Assembly (NCBI GenBank): GCA_964581505.1
Contig: CAZOOR010000002.1
Location: 1 to 64,000 of the forward strand
Length of the DNA: 64,000 nt
Direction: 5' to 3'
Source of the DNA: CAZOOR01 sp964581505
GTDB taxonomy: Bacteria; Bacteroidota; Ignavibacteria; Kapaibacteriales; UBA2268
This document shows positions 45,535-53,999 of this stretch, piece after piece; position 1 is the stretch's first letter, and each line of letters starts with the position of its first letter. The notes beneath the pieces are model-generated. The model searched no databases, was not told where the DNA came from, and saw only the letters and a program-made list of their open reading frames with translations. Both the position numbers and the translations under genes were made by a program.

Positions 45535-47468
45535 TATTGAATTATCCACTCTGTTTCTTGAGAATGCGAAAAAAGTGTAATCTTTTTCGCATTTTCTCTT
45601 TTACCATAAGCCGAAGAATAATAGTAATTACTAATCAGATATTTATTCTTTCCTGTGATTAAGTTTAATTGAGTATCGGCATTTATTAGAATAATTCTAT
45701 CTTGCTCAGATATTACTTTTACTTTCGGGTGCAAATGGAAGTTTATTTGTTTGTCATCTGATAAAGTACAAACACCTGTACATATAAGTCTATCAATACA
45801 ATGAATTTGTCGTTCGTTAAGACTTATTATTCTCTCCGCTTTATTCCCAAATCCATAATGAATTCCATATAGTTTTGTTGCGGAAGCTTCTATTATACGT
45901 GCTTTTGCCTTTTCAATTAACCAGAATAAATCGTCATTTGAATTTGTCAGGATTAGATTTTGTTCCTTATCCTTAATGGAGATAGTATTATGATATTCCG
46001 TACTACGATATTTATTACGGATAGCAGGTTCAGGTAAATAGCAATATGTTCCCGGGTCAACAAAGAAATCTAGTCCATTTAATCTAAATGTAAATGATAA
46101 AGCATCGTTATGTGCGTGTCCCCCCTTGCCTCTCTGCCCGACATTTCCGCAACGAAATGTAAAGAACATATCTTTATTTTTCCTAATATATATACCACTA
46201 TTAGGGAAATCGTACATTTCCTTACTTATAGTTTTTTTAATATATCGTAAAATATATTTAACAGATAGTTCGCTTGTATTAAGAATATCAGCCGGTTGAA
46301 TCTTTAATAAATATCCGCTATCATTATCACCTATTTGCGATATTCTTCCGTTGTCATCAGCATTTGCAAGAGTGAATCTTATTATACTTTCAAACCATTT
46401 TTTCAACTCGTCCGAGTTCAACAATTCGACATTACAGAGATTTAAAAGACTATTAGAAAGAAATATCGCTTGTGCTGTAAAGAAGTGATAAGGAATTGAT
46501 GCTTCAAAATTTCCGCCGTCTTCATTAAATTGATATAGAATTTCTTGTCTTAATTGACTTAATGCAAAATCGAATCTTTCACTATCTTGAAAATTGTCCG
46601 ATAAATATATTTCACAAGCCAGTAAACCAACTATATTGAAAATATAGTGATTTGCTCTCAATCCTTCATTCCATTCCAAATTATCGAATATATACTCCGA
46701 ATGCAAGCGAATATAAGAAAAGATAAGATTATCAATATCTTCATCAATTGTAGAAGTATATTTACTCAATACGGAAACAGAAAAAATCAGACTAATAGCA
46801 CGTATAGCAACATCCATTGTAGATTTCCATTGTATCCCGTAACTTGGTGGATTGCAGGCAATGAAATCTATTATCTGGCTCTTTAACTCAATTTCAAATT
46901 CTTCTTTACCTGCAGTTGCCAAATATGCAAGAGGTATAAAATGCTGAAGTCTCCCCAATTCCCAAGGAATTTTAACATCACTACCGTGCAAATTTTGATA
47001 CTTCAAATATTCCGATTTTATTGATGAATCCCAAGAATAGCCTGATTTGAAATCGCATTGCCAATTGAGCAGATTATAATCATCGGGCAATAGTCCCAAT
47101 AATTCAGATGCCCTTTCTTGATTAGCCGGATTAATATTTTTCTTTACAAACTCATTTCTATCTATTTGCAGATTATTATCTACTTCACTACTGCCAAGAA
47201 GAGCAAATTTATGCGATAATAAAGGCATACAATACTTTGCCAATTCATCAATAGAATTCTCAATTTCCTCCGGTGCCGGAAGTAAACATACAAACGGCTT
47301 GTAATTCGGTTTGCACGAATTGTCTTTTCCGATTGAACTAAATGTAAATTCATCAGATATATTAATATGTTTCTTTTTCTTTCTAAAAAAAGTAGAACTC
47401 AATTTCCGTAGAACTATTTTCCGCGGAATAGCATTTGCTTTGATAATATTTGTCTTTATTCTATTCAA
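45531..47468 (-). CDS. Heparinase II/III-like polysaccharide lyase-type protein
   Basis: The 645-residue protein has an N-terminal (alpha/alpha) toroid region (about 100-350: WELGRLQHFIPLAYLATAGK, GIQWKSTMDVAIRAISLIF) and the C-terminal heparinase II/III domain with the signature GKGGHAHNDALSF...DFFVDPGTYCY near 445-475. Enzymes of this type cleave acidic polysaccharides, and many family members sit in capsule or exopolysaccharide loci. No signal peptide is evident: the N-terminus is basic and has no hydrophobic core. It may act in the cytoplasm, or the start may be misplaced. It is convergent with the ROK gene. Confidence 0.85.
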   Translation of the reverse strand: MNRIKTNIIKANAIPRKIVLRKLSSTFFRKKKKHINISDEFTFSSIGKDNSCKPNYKPFVCLLPAPEEIENSIDELAKYCMPLLSHKFALLGSSEVDNNLQIDRNEFVKKNINPANQERASELLGLLPDDYNLLNWQCDFKSGYSWDSSIKSEYLKYQNLHGSDVKIPWELGRLQHFIPLAYLATAGKEEFEIELKSQIIDFIACNPPSYGIQWKSTMDVAIRAISLIFSVSVLSKYTSTIDEDIDNLIFSYIRLHSEYIFDNLEWNEGLRANHYIFNIVGLLACEIYLSDNFQDSERFDFALSQLRQEILYQFNEDGGNFEASIPYHFFTAQAIFLSNSLLNLCNVELLNSDELKKWFESIIRFTLANADDNGRISQIGDNDSGYLLKIQPADILNTSELSVKYILRYIKKTISKEMYDFPNSGIYIRKNKDMFFTFRCGNVGQRGKGGHAHNDALSFTFRLNGLDFFVDPGTYCYLPEPAIRNKYRSTEYHNTISIKDKEQNLILTNSNDDLFWLIEKAKARIIEASATKLYGIHYGFGNKAERIISLNERQIHCIDRLICTGVCTLSDDKQINFHLHPKVKVISEQDRIILINADTQLNLITGKNKYLISNYYYSSAYGKRENAKKITLFSHSQETEWIIQY

Positions 47469-47537
47469 TTGTGATTTTCTTTCATATTCTCATAAGAAAA
47501 TTGCAAAAAAACTTCCAACTAATCAAAAATGTTTTAA

Positions 47538-47545
47538 TATTTTTG
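47538..47545 (+). promoter_or_regulatory. -7 promoter element before the HicB-like gene
   Basis: TATTTTTG (TAnnTTTG), 47 nt before the ATG at 47592. It may drive the HicB-like, CPBP and TPR genes. Confidence 0.3.
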
Positions 47546-47591
47546 AGAACATACGTCTGTAATTTTTTATAACGAACTTAACGGTGCAATA

Positions 47592-47777
47592 ATGGAAGTA
47601 AAAAAACTCGAAAGTAAAAATTTTGATGATTATGAAATATTAATCAGAAGAAGAGGCGATAATGACTACGCCTCCTACTGCCCTCAACTTAATTATATGA
47701 TTTCAGGTACAGAACACGAGGAAGTCCTGAAACTAATGCAGGAGCATATTCAGGCGTATATTGGAAAATTAAATTAA
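47592..47777 (+). CDS. HicB-like small protein (orphan)
   Basis: The 61 residues match the HicB/UPF0150 partial RNase H-like fold: YEILIRRRGDNDYASYCPQL (aligning with the 'YxvxIexdedGgYxAyCPdLPG' strand pattern), then an EHEEVLKLMQEHIQAYI helix like the family's 'eEAlxnikeAIelyl'. The C-terminal DNA-binding region of true HicB antitoxins is missing, and no HicA (double-stranded RNA-binding toxin) is next to it. It is followed 9 nt later by the CPBP protease gene. It may be a fold relative of the antitoxin rather than part of a toxin-antitoxin pair. Confidence 0.7.
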   Translation: MEVKKLESKNFDDYEILIRRRGDNDYASYCPQLNYMISGTEHEEVLKLMQEHIQAYIGKLN

Positions 47778-47786
47778 TACTCGGAG

Positions 47787-48671
47787 ATGCCGACATTCAA
47801 TAACATCGCGGTTTCTCTCACCGATTCTTGGTGGAAGAAATCGCTTTTATTTTTATCCATCTTCCTTATCATAGAGAAATCGCTTTTTTTTCTAATATCT
47901 ATGTTTTGGATTCCATCTCCTATTGCTGTATCTATAATTATACTTTTTGCCACTCTAATATCATCATTTCTTATTGAGCAATTTCGTCCCAATTCAAAAT
48001 GGTATTATATCGGCTTCTTCTATGACCGGACTATACTCGGCAATTTTTCAACGATTATAATAATATCATTCACATCGTTTATTATTATTTCCCTTGTATT
48101 AGTTCTATCAGGTTCACTCCCTAAACTCAATCCTAAGTTTGAAATATGGGCTGTGATTATTATGAGTATTCAAATATTCATTATGGCATTTTATGAGGAA
48201 TTGCTGTTCCGAGGAATCATTTTTCAATCAATGTTAGAACGCTTCGGCGAGGTTTTCCCGACAATTGTTATATCGCTGATATTTGCTCTTTTTCATTTAT
48301 TCAATCCCGAGATTTGTTTTATAGCATTTGTCAATCTGTTTTTTGCCGGAATTCTTTTCTCTATTGTTTTTATACAAACACGTTCAATTCTGCTTGTAAC
48401 AATTGTACATTTTTTTTGGAATATTTTTCAAGTAGCACTATTGGGCTGGAATGTCAGCGGAATCCACTATCCTTATGGAATATTTATTTTCCCATCAATG
48501 GAACTCCCATACTGGCTTAGCGGCGGATATTTCGGATTAGAAGCAACGCCCCTTCTTTCAATTATTTTATTATTCAATATAATATTACTCAATAAATATT
48601 TAAAAAAATCGCCTTTTATTTCGTCCTTATTAATGAAACGTGAATATCTTAAATACGGAATCAATATATGA
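47787..48671 (+). CDS. CPBP-family intramembrane glutamic protease
   Basis: The 294-residue, strongly hydrophobic protein has about eight transmembrane segments. The CPBP/Abi (Rce1-like) catalytic motifs are present: EELLFRG (E137, E138, R142), a second motif FALFHLF with His near 172, and HFFWNIF with His and Asn near 208. Members include prenyl-protein proteases and bacteriocin self-immunity proteins; some act on signalling targets. The stop overlaps the start of the next gene by 4 nt (ATGA). The substrate is unknown. GGAG lies very close to the ATG. Confidence 0.88.
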   Translation: MPTFNNIAVSLTDSWWKKSLLFLSIFLIIEKSLFFLISMFWIPSPIAVSIIILFATLISSFLIEQFRPNSKWYYIGFFYDRTILGNFSTIIIISFTSFIIISLVLVLSGSLPKLNPKFEIWAVIIMSIQIFIMAFYEELLFRGIIFQSMLERFGEVFPTIVISLIFALFHLFNPEICFIAFVNLFFAGILFSIVFIQTRSILLVTIVHFFWNIFQVALLGWNVSGIHYPYGIFIFPSMELPYWLSGGYFGLEATPLLSIILLFNIILLNKYLKKSPFISSLLMKREYLKYGINI

Positions 48672-49819
48672 AAAAAATATTTTTGTTGCTAATATTAATA
48701 ACTTTTACTGTTGCTACAAACTCCCTACTATCCCAGTGGACAATATTGAAAACAGATGCAGACAGTTTGATATTAAAAGGTGCCGACTACGTGTATAATT
48801 GCCAGTTCGATAACGCACGCGAAACATTTGATAAAGTAATAAAATTATATCCCGATAATCCTGCCGGTTATTTCCTTGATGCTATGGTTGATTGGTGGAA
48901 GATAGCTACATTTCGTAATACGCGGAGCTACGACAAGCAGTTTATGAAAAAAATAAACGGTGTGATTGAGAAGTGCGAACAAATGCTTGAAGAGAATCGC
49001 GGTAATATTGCCGCACTGTTTTTCAAAGGCGGTGCATTGGGATATCGAGCCAGATATTACGTCATACGCAAGAGTTGGTTCAACGCCGCAACTGATGGAT
49101 ACAGTGCATTCAAGATACTTAAAAAGTGTTATAGAATTGCTCCGAGCAATCACGATATTATGCTTGGTACGGGTATTTATAATTATTTCGCCGCTGTACT
49201 ACCAGATGAATATCCTGCAATTGCCCCGTTAATTGCATTTGCACCTCCCGGAGATAAGGAACTCGGACTTCTACAACTAAAAGCCGCCGCAAAATATGCA
49301 CGCTACTCAGCAGTCGAAGCAAAGATTGTATTACTACAAGTCTATTATGATTTTAATAAAGATTATAAATCAGCACTACCAATTGCAGAAGAATTGCACA
49401 AACGCTATCCCAATAACCCTATGTTACATAGATATTACGGACGCGCACTCGTTACACAATGGCATCTAGATGAATTTGAGAAACTTTGGCGAGAGGTACT
49501 AATCAGATATATTGACAAACAACCCGGCTATGATGTTAAAACTGCACGCGAAGCCCTTTATTACATTGGTTATGCACTCAAATCAAAAAGAAAATTTCCT
49601 ATTGCTCTCAAATATTTGAAAAAGTGCAATGAAGCATCAATAAAACTTGATAAAAAACCGAGTGGGTTTATGATACTTGCCAATCTGAAAATTGCAGATA
49701 TATATTATCTTCAACACAAATACAAGTCTGCTCGGAAATATGCAAAACGTGTTCTTAATTGGGACGATTACAAAGGTTCCCACAAAGCGGCAAAGGAATT
49801 ACTTAGTAAATTGAAGTAG
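48668..49819 (+). CDS. Secreted tetratricopeptide-repeat protein
   Basis: This 383-residue protein starts with a Sec signal peptide (MKKIFLLLILITFTVATNSL). It consists of helical repeats with TPR spacing, for example ADYVYNCQFDNARETFDKVI (near 38-57) and repeats near 240-370 ending KYKSARKYAKRVLNW. TPR proteins in the periplasm usually act as binding scaffolds. It overlaps the CPBP protease gene by 4 nt and is followed by the NamZ-type gene, so it may be linked to wall or envelope work. No lipobox is obvious at the cleavage site. Confidence 0.82.
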   Translation: MKKIFLLLILITFTVATNSLLSQWTILKTDADSLILKGADYVYNCQFDNARETFDKVIKLYPDNPAGYFLDAMVDWWKIATFRNTRSYDKQFMKKINGVIEKCEQMLEENRGNIAALFFKGGALGYRARYYVIRKSWFNAATDGYSAFKILKKCYRIAPSNHDIMLGTGIYNYFAAVLPDEYPAIAPLIAFAPPGDKELGLLQLKAAAKYARYSAVEAKIVLLQVYYDFNKDYKSALPIAEELHKRYPNNPMLHRYYGRALVTQWHLDEFEKLWREVLIRYIDKQPGYDVKTAREALYYIGYALKSKRKFPIALKYLKKCNEASIKLDKKPSGFMILANLKIADIYYLQHKYKSARKYAKRVLNWDDYKGSHKAAKELLSKLK

Positions 49820-49825
49820 TTTCAT

Positions 49826-49833
49826 TATCTTTG
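49826..49833 (+). promoter_or_regulatory. -7 promoter element before the NamZ-type gene
   Basis: TATCTTTG fits TAnnTTTG. Transcription would start about 20 nt before the ATG at 49862. The -33 element is not clear. Confidence 0.35.
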
Positions 49834-49861
49834 TAAGGTAATCATTTGCATTTTTTTGAAT

Positions 49862-51076
49862 ATGTATAGATATATTTTTCTATTACTTCTTTATGTTTTT
49901 GCGGCAAATGCGGCTGAACAGCAACAGACAGTAAAACTCGGCATAGACCTTGTAGTGGATAATGACTTTGAAATATTCAGAGGCAAGCGGCTTGCGATAC
50001 TATCCAATAATGCCGGCAGAGCATCAAACAAGAAACTTAGTGCAGAACTTTTTGTCAAATCACAAAAATGTAGAGTAGTCTCAATATTTGCACCCGAACA
50101 TGGTTTTAAAACCTGGGTGCGGGCAGGTCGGAAAGTAAAAGACGATTCTCTTTTCGGCTTACCTGTGTATTCACTTTATGGCAGAAACCGCCGCCCACAA
50201 AAGCACCAACTCGATAATGTTGATATGGTAATAATCGACTTGCAGGATATAGGTATTCGTTCCTACACATATATCAGCAGTATGTACAATATGCTTGATG
50301 CTTGTGCAGAGTGGGGAATTCCGGTTATTGTTCTCGACCGCCCTAATCCAATGAGCGGCTTGATTGTGGACGGCAATGTCCCTGACCCCGGAATGCAATC
50401 ATTTGTTAGCATTATTCCCGTTTCCTATATTCACGGTTGCACAATCGGAGAACTTGCTCAAATGATTAATGAAGAAGGTTGGCTACCCAATGACATCTTT
50501 GGCAAGCCACGCAAATGCAACCTCTCTATTATTGCAATGGAAAACTGGCATAGGAATATGGTCTGGGAGGACACGGGAATTCATTGGACACCTACATCGC
50601 CAAATATTCCTACACCTCAATCTGTACGCGGTTGCGCTATGATGGGTATCTTCGGAGAATTAGGACTCTTTCCTATTAGTCTCGGCGTCAAACTTCCTTT
50701 TCAATATTTCGGTAGAATCAAATTCGATAATATTCAACCCATAATAGATTCAATTAACTTTCCGGGCATTGTTCTTGAACCTGTATTTAGAAAATCGACA
50801 ACAGGAATCAGATTGAAGTTTGAATACAGTTTGTCTTTTGCTCCATATACATCAGGCATACGCTTATTTCTTGCTGTAAAAAGATTACAGCCGGAATTAT
50901 TTAATCCTTTAAAAGTTCGTGTATCAAGAAAAAAAATGTTTGCCAAAGTAACAGGCACTAAAAAATTATTCAATGCCCTTTTTAATAATAATACCGAAAG
51001 CAATGTAATACAGATTGCTACAAAGGGATTAGAAGAATATAAAAAACTCCGCCAAAAATATCTAATATACGATTAA
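49862..51076 (+). CDS. namZ: NamZ-type exo-beta-N-acetylmuramidase (DUF1343)
   Basis: The protein of about 404 residues (from the ATG at 49862) has a signal peptide (MYRYIFLLLLYVFAANA). The DUF1343/NamZ signatures are LAILSNNAGRAS near 43, FAPEHGF near 78 (catalytic Glu and His candidates), VIIDLQDIGIRSYTYISSMY near 122-141, LDRPNPMSG near 165 and HWTPTSPNIPTPQS near 245. In B. subtilis, NamZ is a secreted exo-muramidase used in peptidoglycan recycling. It is convergent with the phosphodiester glycosidase (51090-52577). No Shine-Dalgarno sequence is seen; a TTG 6 nt earlier is a weaker start. Confidence 0.85.
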   Translation: MYRYIFLLLLYVFAANAAEQQQTVKLGIDLVVDNDFEIFRGKRLAILSNNAGRASNKKLSAELFVKSQKCRVVSIFAPEHGFKTWVRAGRKVKDDSLFGLPVYSLYGRNRRPQKHQLDNVDMVIIDLQDIGIRSYTYISSMYNMLDACAEWGIPVIVLDRPNPMSGLIVDGNVPDPGMQSFVSIIPVSYIHGCTIGELAQMINEEGWLPNDIFGKPRKCNLSIIAMENWHRNMVWEDTGIHWTPTSPNIPTPQSVRGCAMMGIFGELGLFPISLGVKLPFQYFGRIKFDNIQPIIDSINFPGIVLEPVFRKSTTGIRLKFEYSLSFAPYTSGIRLFLAVKRLQPELFNPLKVRVSRKKMFAKVTGTKKLFNALFNNNTESNVIQIATKGLEEYKKLRQKYLIYD

Positions 51077-51089
51077 CTGCAAACTAATT

Positions 51090-52577
51090 CTATTTATCCA
51101 GAATTACGCCTAACCCTACAGATATTCTGCGTGAAGCGTCAGGCTTTTCGGGAAGCAGGATATTTTTTCCGTCAATCACCATTATTGTAGAACCTCCACC
51201 GTCGAGATTCATTGCATCATAAGCACCGACTCTTTTCATTATCTTAGTTAAATTTGCAAGAGATGCTCCAACCCTATGCTTACTCCGTGAAGAATATTCC
51301 ACTGCAATAATAAATATCTTACTTTTATCTTTACTTGTTCCGATTGCCGTACGCGGTAATTGCATATTAATAAATCGGCGTGAGCGAAGCCCTTCCCTTC
51401 TCGCTTCATGCTTTGCTTTTCCGTTTCGCACCAGTCGCGGCGCCCCTGAAACACTATTATAAAAAACAACACTATCATATACATTTGTGGCAAATTTAAC
51501 GCTTATCGTATCACCGGGTTTTGGCATTTTATCAATATTAATATTTTTGCCATAGGAAATAATAAAACCGTTAAGAGGCATATTCACCAATCCAAGACTA
51601 AGATTCATTACTATTGCTTGCGTTTCCTTATTAACAGCTGGTCCTGTTATGTAATGACAAGCCGATTTATAATTATGGAACTCTGTACTTGACATTTGTT
51701 TTTTTGCTATTACTTCATTAATTAAGGAAACGGAATCAAGTTCGAAATCAGTTGAATCCATAAACTCAACTTCCGATAATGCCTGAACTATTGCATCTTT
51801 CACATCTTTTGCTATTGAAGATGCGGATATATACGGGACTACTTCGCCGGCAAATTGATTATATAATACAACCCCGTTTGTATCTCTTCTTCTATTTACA
51901 TTGCTAATTTTAAATTTGCTATTATTCGAACCTTGCATTGTTCCGCTTATAAAAAAATTGTCTATGTATAAATGAGAATGTGCATCGAATAAGCCCGATG
52001 TCCAATTTTTGTGAGTTTTCATTTCAACAAGTTCACCATCAACAATTGTTGGTCCAATCGGATAATTTGTATAAGCACGCCAAAAATTAGCATTTACTGC
52101 AACGAGTACGGAATCAATATATAGACTATCGAAATTATGAACAATATTCTGAAGTTTATCAATTGATGTATTTGTGTTTCCAGCTTTGAGTGTTTTTAAA
52201 TATACTTTCGAAGTGTCCAAGTCAATTTCAATCAAATGAAAATTATGTTTGTATTTGCCACCCCATGCAATCTTTTTATACTGAACACCTGTGGCTAATA
52301 TCGTATCACTAAGTATTTCAAAAGCAGTTGAGTATTTTACTTTTTTTGGAGGAATATATCTACTGCGGCGTCTGCGTCTGTGTTTACGTTTGCGGGTTGT
52401 TCCTTGTGTTTCACTTCTTAGATTTGCCTCTCCAAACGATTCCCCACAATGCAAACCGGAAGAATTTGCAGACTCAACCCTAATGCTTGCAAAAGCAAAA
52501 ATCAAAAAAATAGACACTATTAACCAAAAGAATTTAATTTTTTCTATCCTATTAATAAATAAATAACTATATTGCAA
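51090..52577 (-). CDS. Phosphodiester glycosidase (NAGPA-like) protein
   Basis: The C-terminal half (about 300-495) matches the phosphodiester glycosidase/NAGPA domain: GYDAMNLDGGGSTIMVI in a C-terminal stretch typical of the family (AYDAMNLDGGGSTIMV near 465-480), LPRTAIGTSK near 405, and SLGLVNMPLNG. Related enzymes remove GlcNAc from phosphodiesters, for example wall polymers. A signal peptide lies in the region KIKFFWLIVSIFLIFAFA. Unusually, a basic patch TRKRKHRRRRRSRY follows. The TTG at 52577 overlaps a TAAGTTTG promoter element, so the true start may be inside: AGGA followed 8 nt later by an ATT codon at 52538 is suggestive. Function beyond the family name is inference. Confidence 0.78.
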   Translation of the reverse strand: MQYSYLFINRIEKIKFFWLIVSIFLIFAFASIRVESANSSGLHCGESFGEANLRSETQGTTRKRKHRRRRRSRYIPPKKVKYSTAFEILSDTILATGVQYKKIAWGGKYKHNFHLIEIDLDTSKVYLKTLKAGNTNTSIDKLQNIVHNFDSLYIDSVLVAVNANFWRAYTNYPIGPTIVDGELVEMKTHKNWTSGLFDAHSHLYIDNFFISGTMQGSNNSKFKISNVNRRRDTNGVVLYNQFAGEVVPYISASSIAKDVKDAIVQALSEVEFMDSTDFELDSVSLINEVIAKKQMSSTEFHNYKSACHYITGPAVNKETQAIVMNLSLGLVNMPLNGFIISYGKNINIDKMPKPGDTISVKFATNVYDSVVFYNSVSGAPRLVRNGKAKHEARREGLRSRRFINMQLPRTAIGTSKDKSKIFIIAVEYSSRSKHRVGASLANLTKIMKRVGAYDAMNLDGGGSTIMVIDGKNILLPEKPDASRRISVGLGVILDK

Positions 52578-52582
52578 ACTTA
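52575..52582 (-). promoter_or_regulatory. -7 promoter element of the phosphodiester glycosidase gene
   Basis: It reads TAAGTTTG on the minus strand and overlaps the annotated TTG start, implying that translation starts downstream of it. Confidence 0.35.
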
Positions 52583-52662
52583 AAAAGAAAACTTAAATCT
52601 AAGAATTAATTCTTAGTAATTTTGAAAACAATTTTTATTCATAAATAATAAAAGGTATAAAT

Positions 52663-53448
52663 ATGGCTTATGAAACAATACAATTCGAGAAAAAAGAAAA
52701 CTACGTTATTCTTACAATCAATCGTCCCGACAAACTGAATGCTTTAAATTCGCAAGTATTCTTTGATATTTACGATGCAATAACTGCTATTGAGACAGAC
52801 ATAGAGATTAAGGCAGTCATATTAACAGGTACGGGCGAGAAAGCATTTGCCGCAGGTGCTGATATTAAAGAACTAAATGCAAGCGATACAGATGCAACAG
52901 GTAAAATGTTTTCGGAACTCGGCTCAAAAGTTATGGCACGTCTCGAACAGCTTCGTATTCCGGTAATTGCGGCTGTAAACGGATTTGCTCTGGGCGGTGG
53001 TTGCGAACTTGCGATGTCCTGCCATTTACGCTTTGCTTCGCCCAATGCGAAATTCGGTCAGCCGGAAGTAAATCTCGGAATCATTCCGGGCTATGGTGGC
53101 ACCCAACGTATGCCACGATTAATCGGTAGAGCAAAAACAATTGAATTAATTATTTCCGGCAATATGATTGGTGCGGACGAAGCAAAGATGCTCGGATTAG
53201 TCAATGATGTATTTACTCAGGAAGAACTTATTCCAAAAACCGAAGAATTTGTACGACTTGTTCTGAGTAAAGGTAGTATTGCTGTATCCAACGCAATTGA
53301 TTGTATCCTGCGTTCCGAAGAACTTTCACTTGCCGAGGGTTTGGCTTATGAATCAAAATTATTCGGTCAGACCTGTGCAACTGATGACTTCAAAGAAGGT
53401 ACATCGGCATTTCTCGAAAAACGCAAACCTGAATTCAAGGGGAAATAA
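52663..53448 (+). CDS. Enoyl-CoA hydratase (crotonase)
   Basis: The 261-residue crotonase adds water to trans-2-enoyl-CoA in fatty-acid or branched-chain breakdown. Motifs are VILTGTGEKAFAAGADIKEL near 51-70 (oxyanion hole), VNGFALGGGCELAMSC near 104-119 with the first catalytic Glu, and GQPEVNLGIIPGYGGTQ near 131-147 with the second catalytic Glu. The ribosome-binding site is AAAGG. It ends 2 nt before atpZ, so ATP synthase genes may be transcribed through it; this is odd company for a beta-oxidation gene. Partner acyl-CoA dehydrogenases and IcmF lie at 0.7-8 kb. Confidence 0.94.
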   Translation: MAYETIQFEKKENYVILTINRPDKLNALNSQVFFDIYDAITAIETDIEIKAVILTGTGEKAFAAGADIKELNASDTDATGKMFSELGSKVMARLEQLRIPVIAAVNGFALGGGCELAMSCHLRFASPNAKFGQPEVNLGIIPGYGGTQRMPRLIGRAKTIELIISGNMIGADEAKMLGLVNDVFTQEELIPKTEEFVRLVLSKGSIAVSNAIDCILRSEELSLAEGLAYESKLFGQTCATDDFKEGTSAFLEKRKPEFKGK

Positions 53449-53450
53449 TT

Positions 53451-53687
53451 TTGTTAAGAAAGAAATCAAAAGTTTTATACGAACTTGGTCCATACTTAAA
53501 TTTAGGAATGCAATTAGCTGTAACTATTGTTCTAATGGTGTTTCTCGGTAAATGGTTGGATAATAAATACGACACAAGCCCTTGGTTCATTATTTCCTGT
53601 TCACTCTTCGGAGTAATAGCAGGAATGTATAATTTTCTGAAAGTCGCATTGAGTTCTAACAAAGTTAGGAAGAAGAAAAAAAAATGA
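53451..53687 (+). CDS. atpZ: AtpZ/AtpI-family membrane protein
   Basis: The 78-residue protein has two transmembrane helices (about 18-36 and 46-66) with a short loop (GKWLDNKYDTSPWF) and basic tails, the AtpZ/AtpI pattern. AtpZ-type proteins sit at the front of F-ATPase operons and help c-ring assembly or Mg2+/Ca2+ handling. It uses a TTG start; AAGGGG about 10 nt upstream supports it. It follows the enoyl-CoA hydratase by 2 nt and overlaps the next small membrane protein by 4 nt. Confidence 0.85.
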   Translation: MLRKKSKVLYELGPYLNLGMQLAVTIVLMVFLGKWLDNKYDTSPWFIISCSLFGVIAGMYNFLKVALSSNKVRKKKKK

Positions 53688-53986
53688 CGCTTTCTATCAT
53701 ATTGGGAACATTATTAAGTATAATAAATGCCACCGCAGGATATATAAGCGCACGCATTGCTTTGAAGAAAAATGATGAGTCTTTTAGCAATATTATCTTC
53801 GGCTCAATGATAATTAGATATTTTGTAGTATCAGTTGTTGTTTTCGTATCTCTTAAATATATAAGGATTAACCACTTAGGTTTTGGACTTAGTTTTATGA
53901 TTTCTACCTTTATTTTAATAGTAATAGAAATTTTTTATCTGAATAATCGCTTAAATTTCTTAAATTTGCGGAACAAAAATAATTAA
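53684..53986 (+). CDS. Small AtpI-like membrane protein
   Basis: The 100-residue protein is almost entirely hydrophobic, with about four predicted transmembrane segments (near 5-23, 32-50, 52-62, 68-92). It overlaps atpZ by 4 nt (ATGA) and is followed 13 nt later by atpB. Position and size match the ATP-synthase-associated AtpI/'subunit I' protein found in other bacteria, but there are few conserved residues to confirm it. The sequence TAAATTTG near its 3' end (53961-53968) could act as an internal promoter for atpB. Confidence 0.65.
   Translation: MTLSIILGTLLSIINATAGYISARIALKKNDESFSNIIFGSMIIRYFVVSVVVFVSLKYIRINHLGFGLSFMISTFILIVIEIFYLNNRLNFLNLRNKNN
53961..53968 (+). promoter_or_regulatory. 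Possible internal -7 element before atpB
   Basis: TAAATTTG followed by C, inside the end of the AtpI-like gene and 32 nt before atpB. It would allow extra transcription of the synthase subunits. Confidence 0.3.
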
Positions 53987-53999
53987 TAATAGGAATTTT

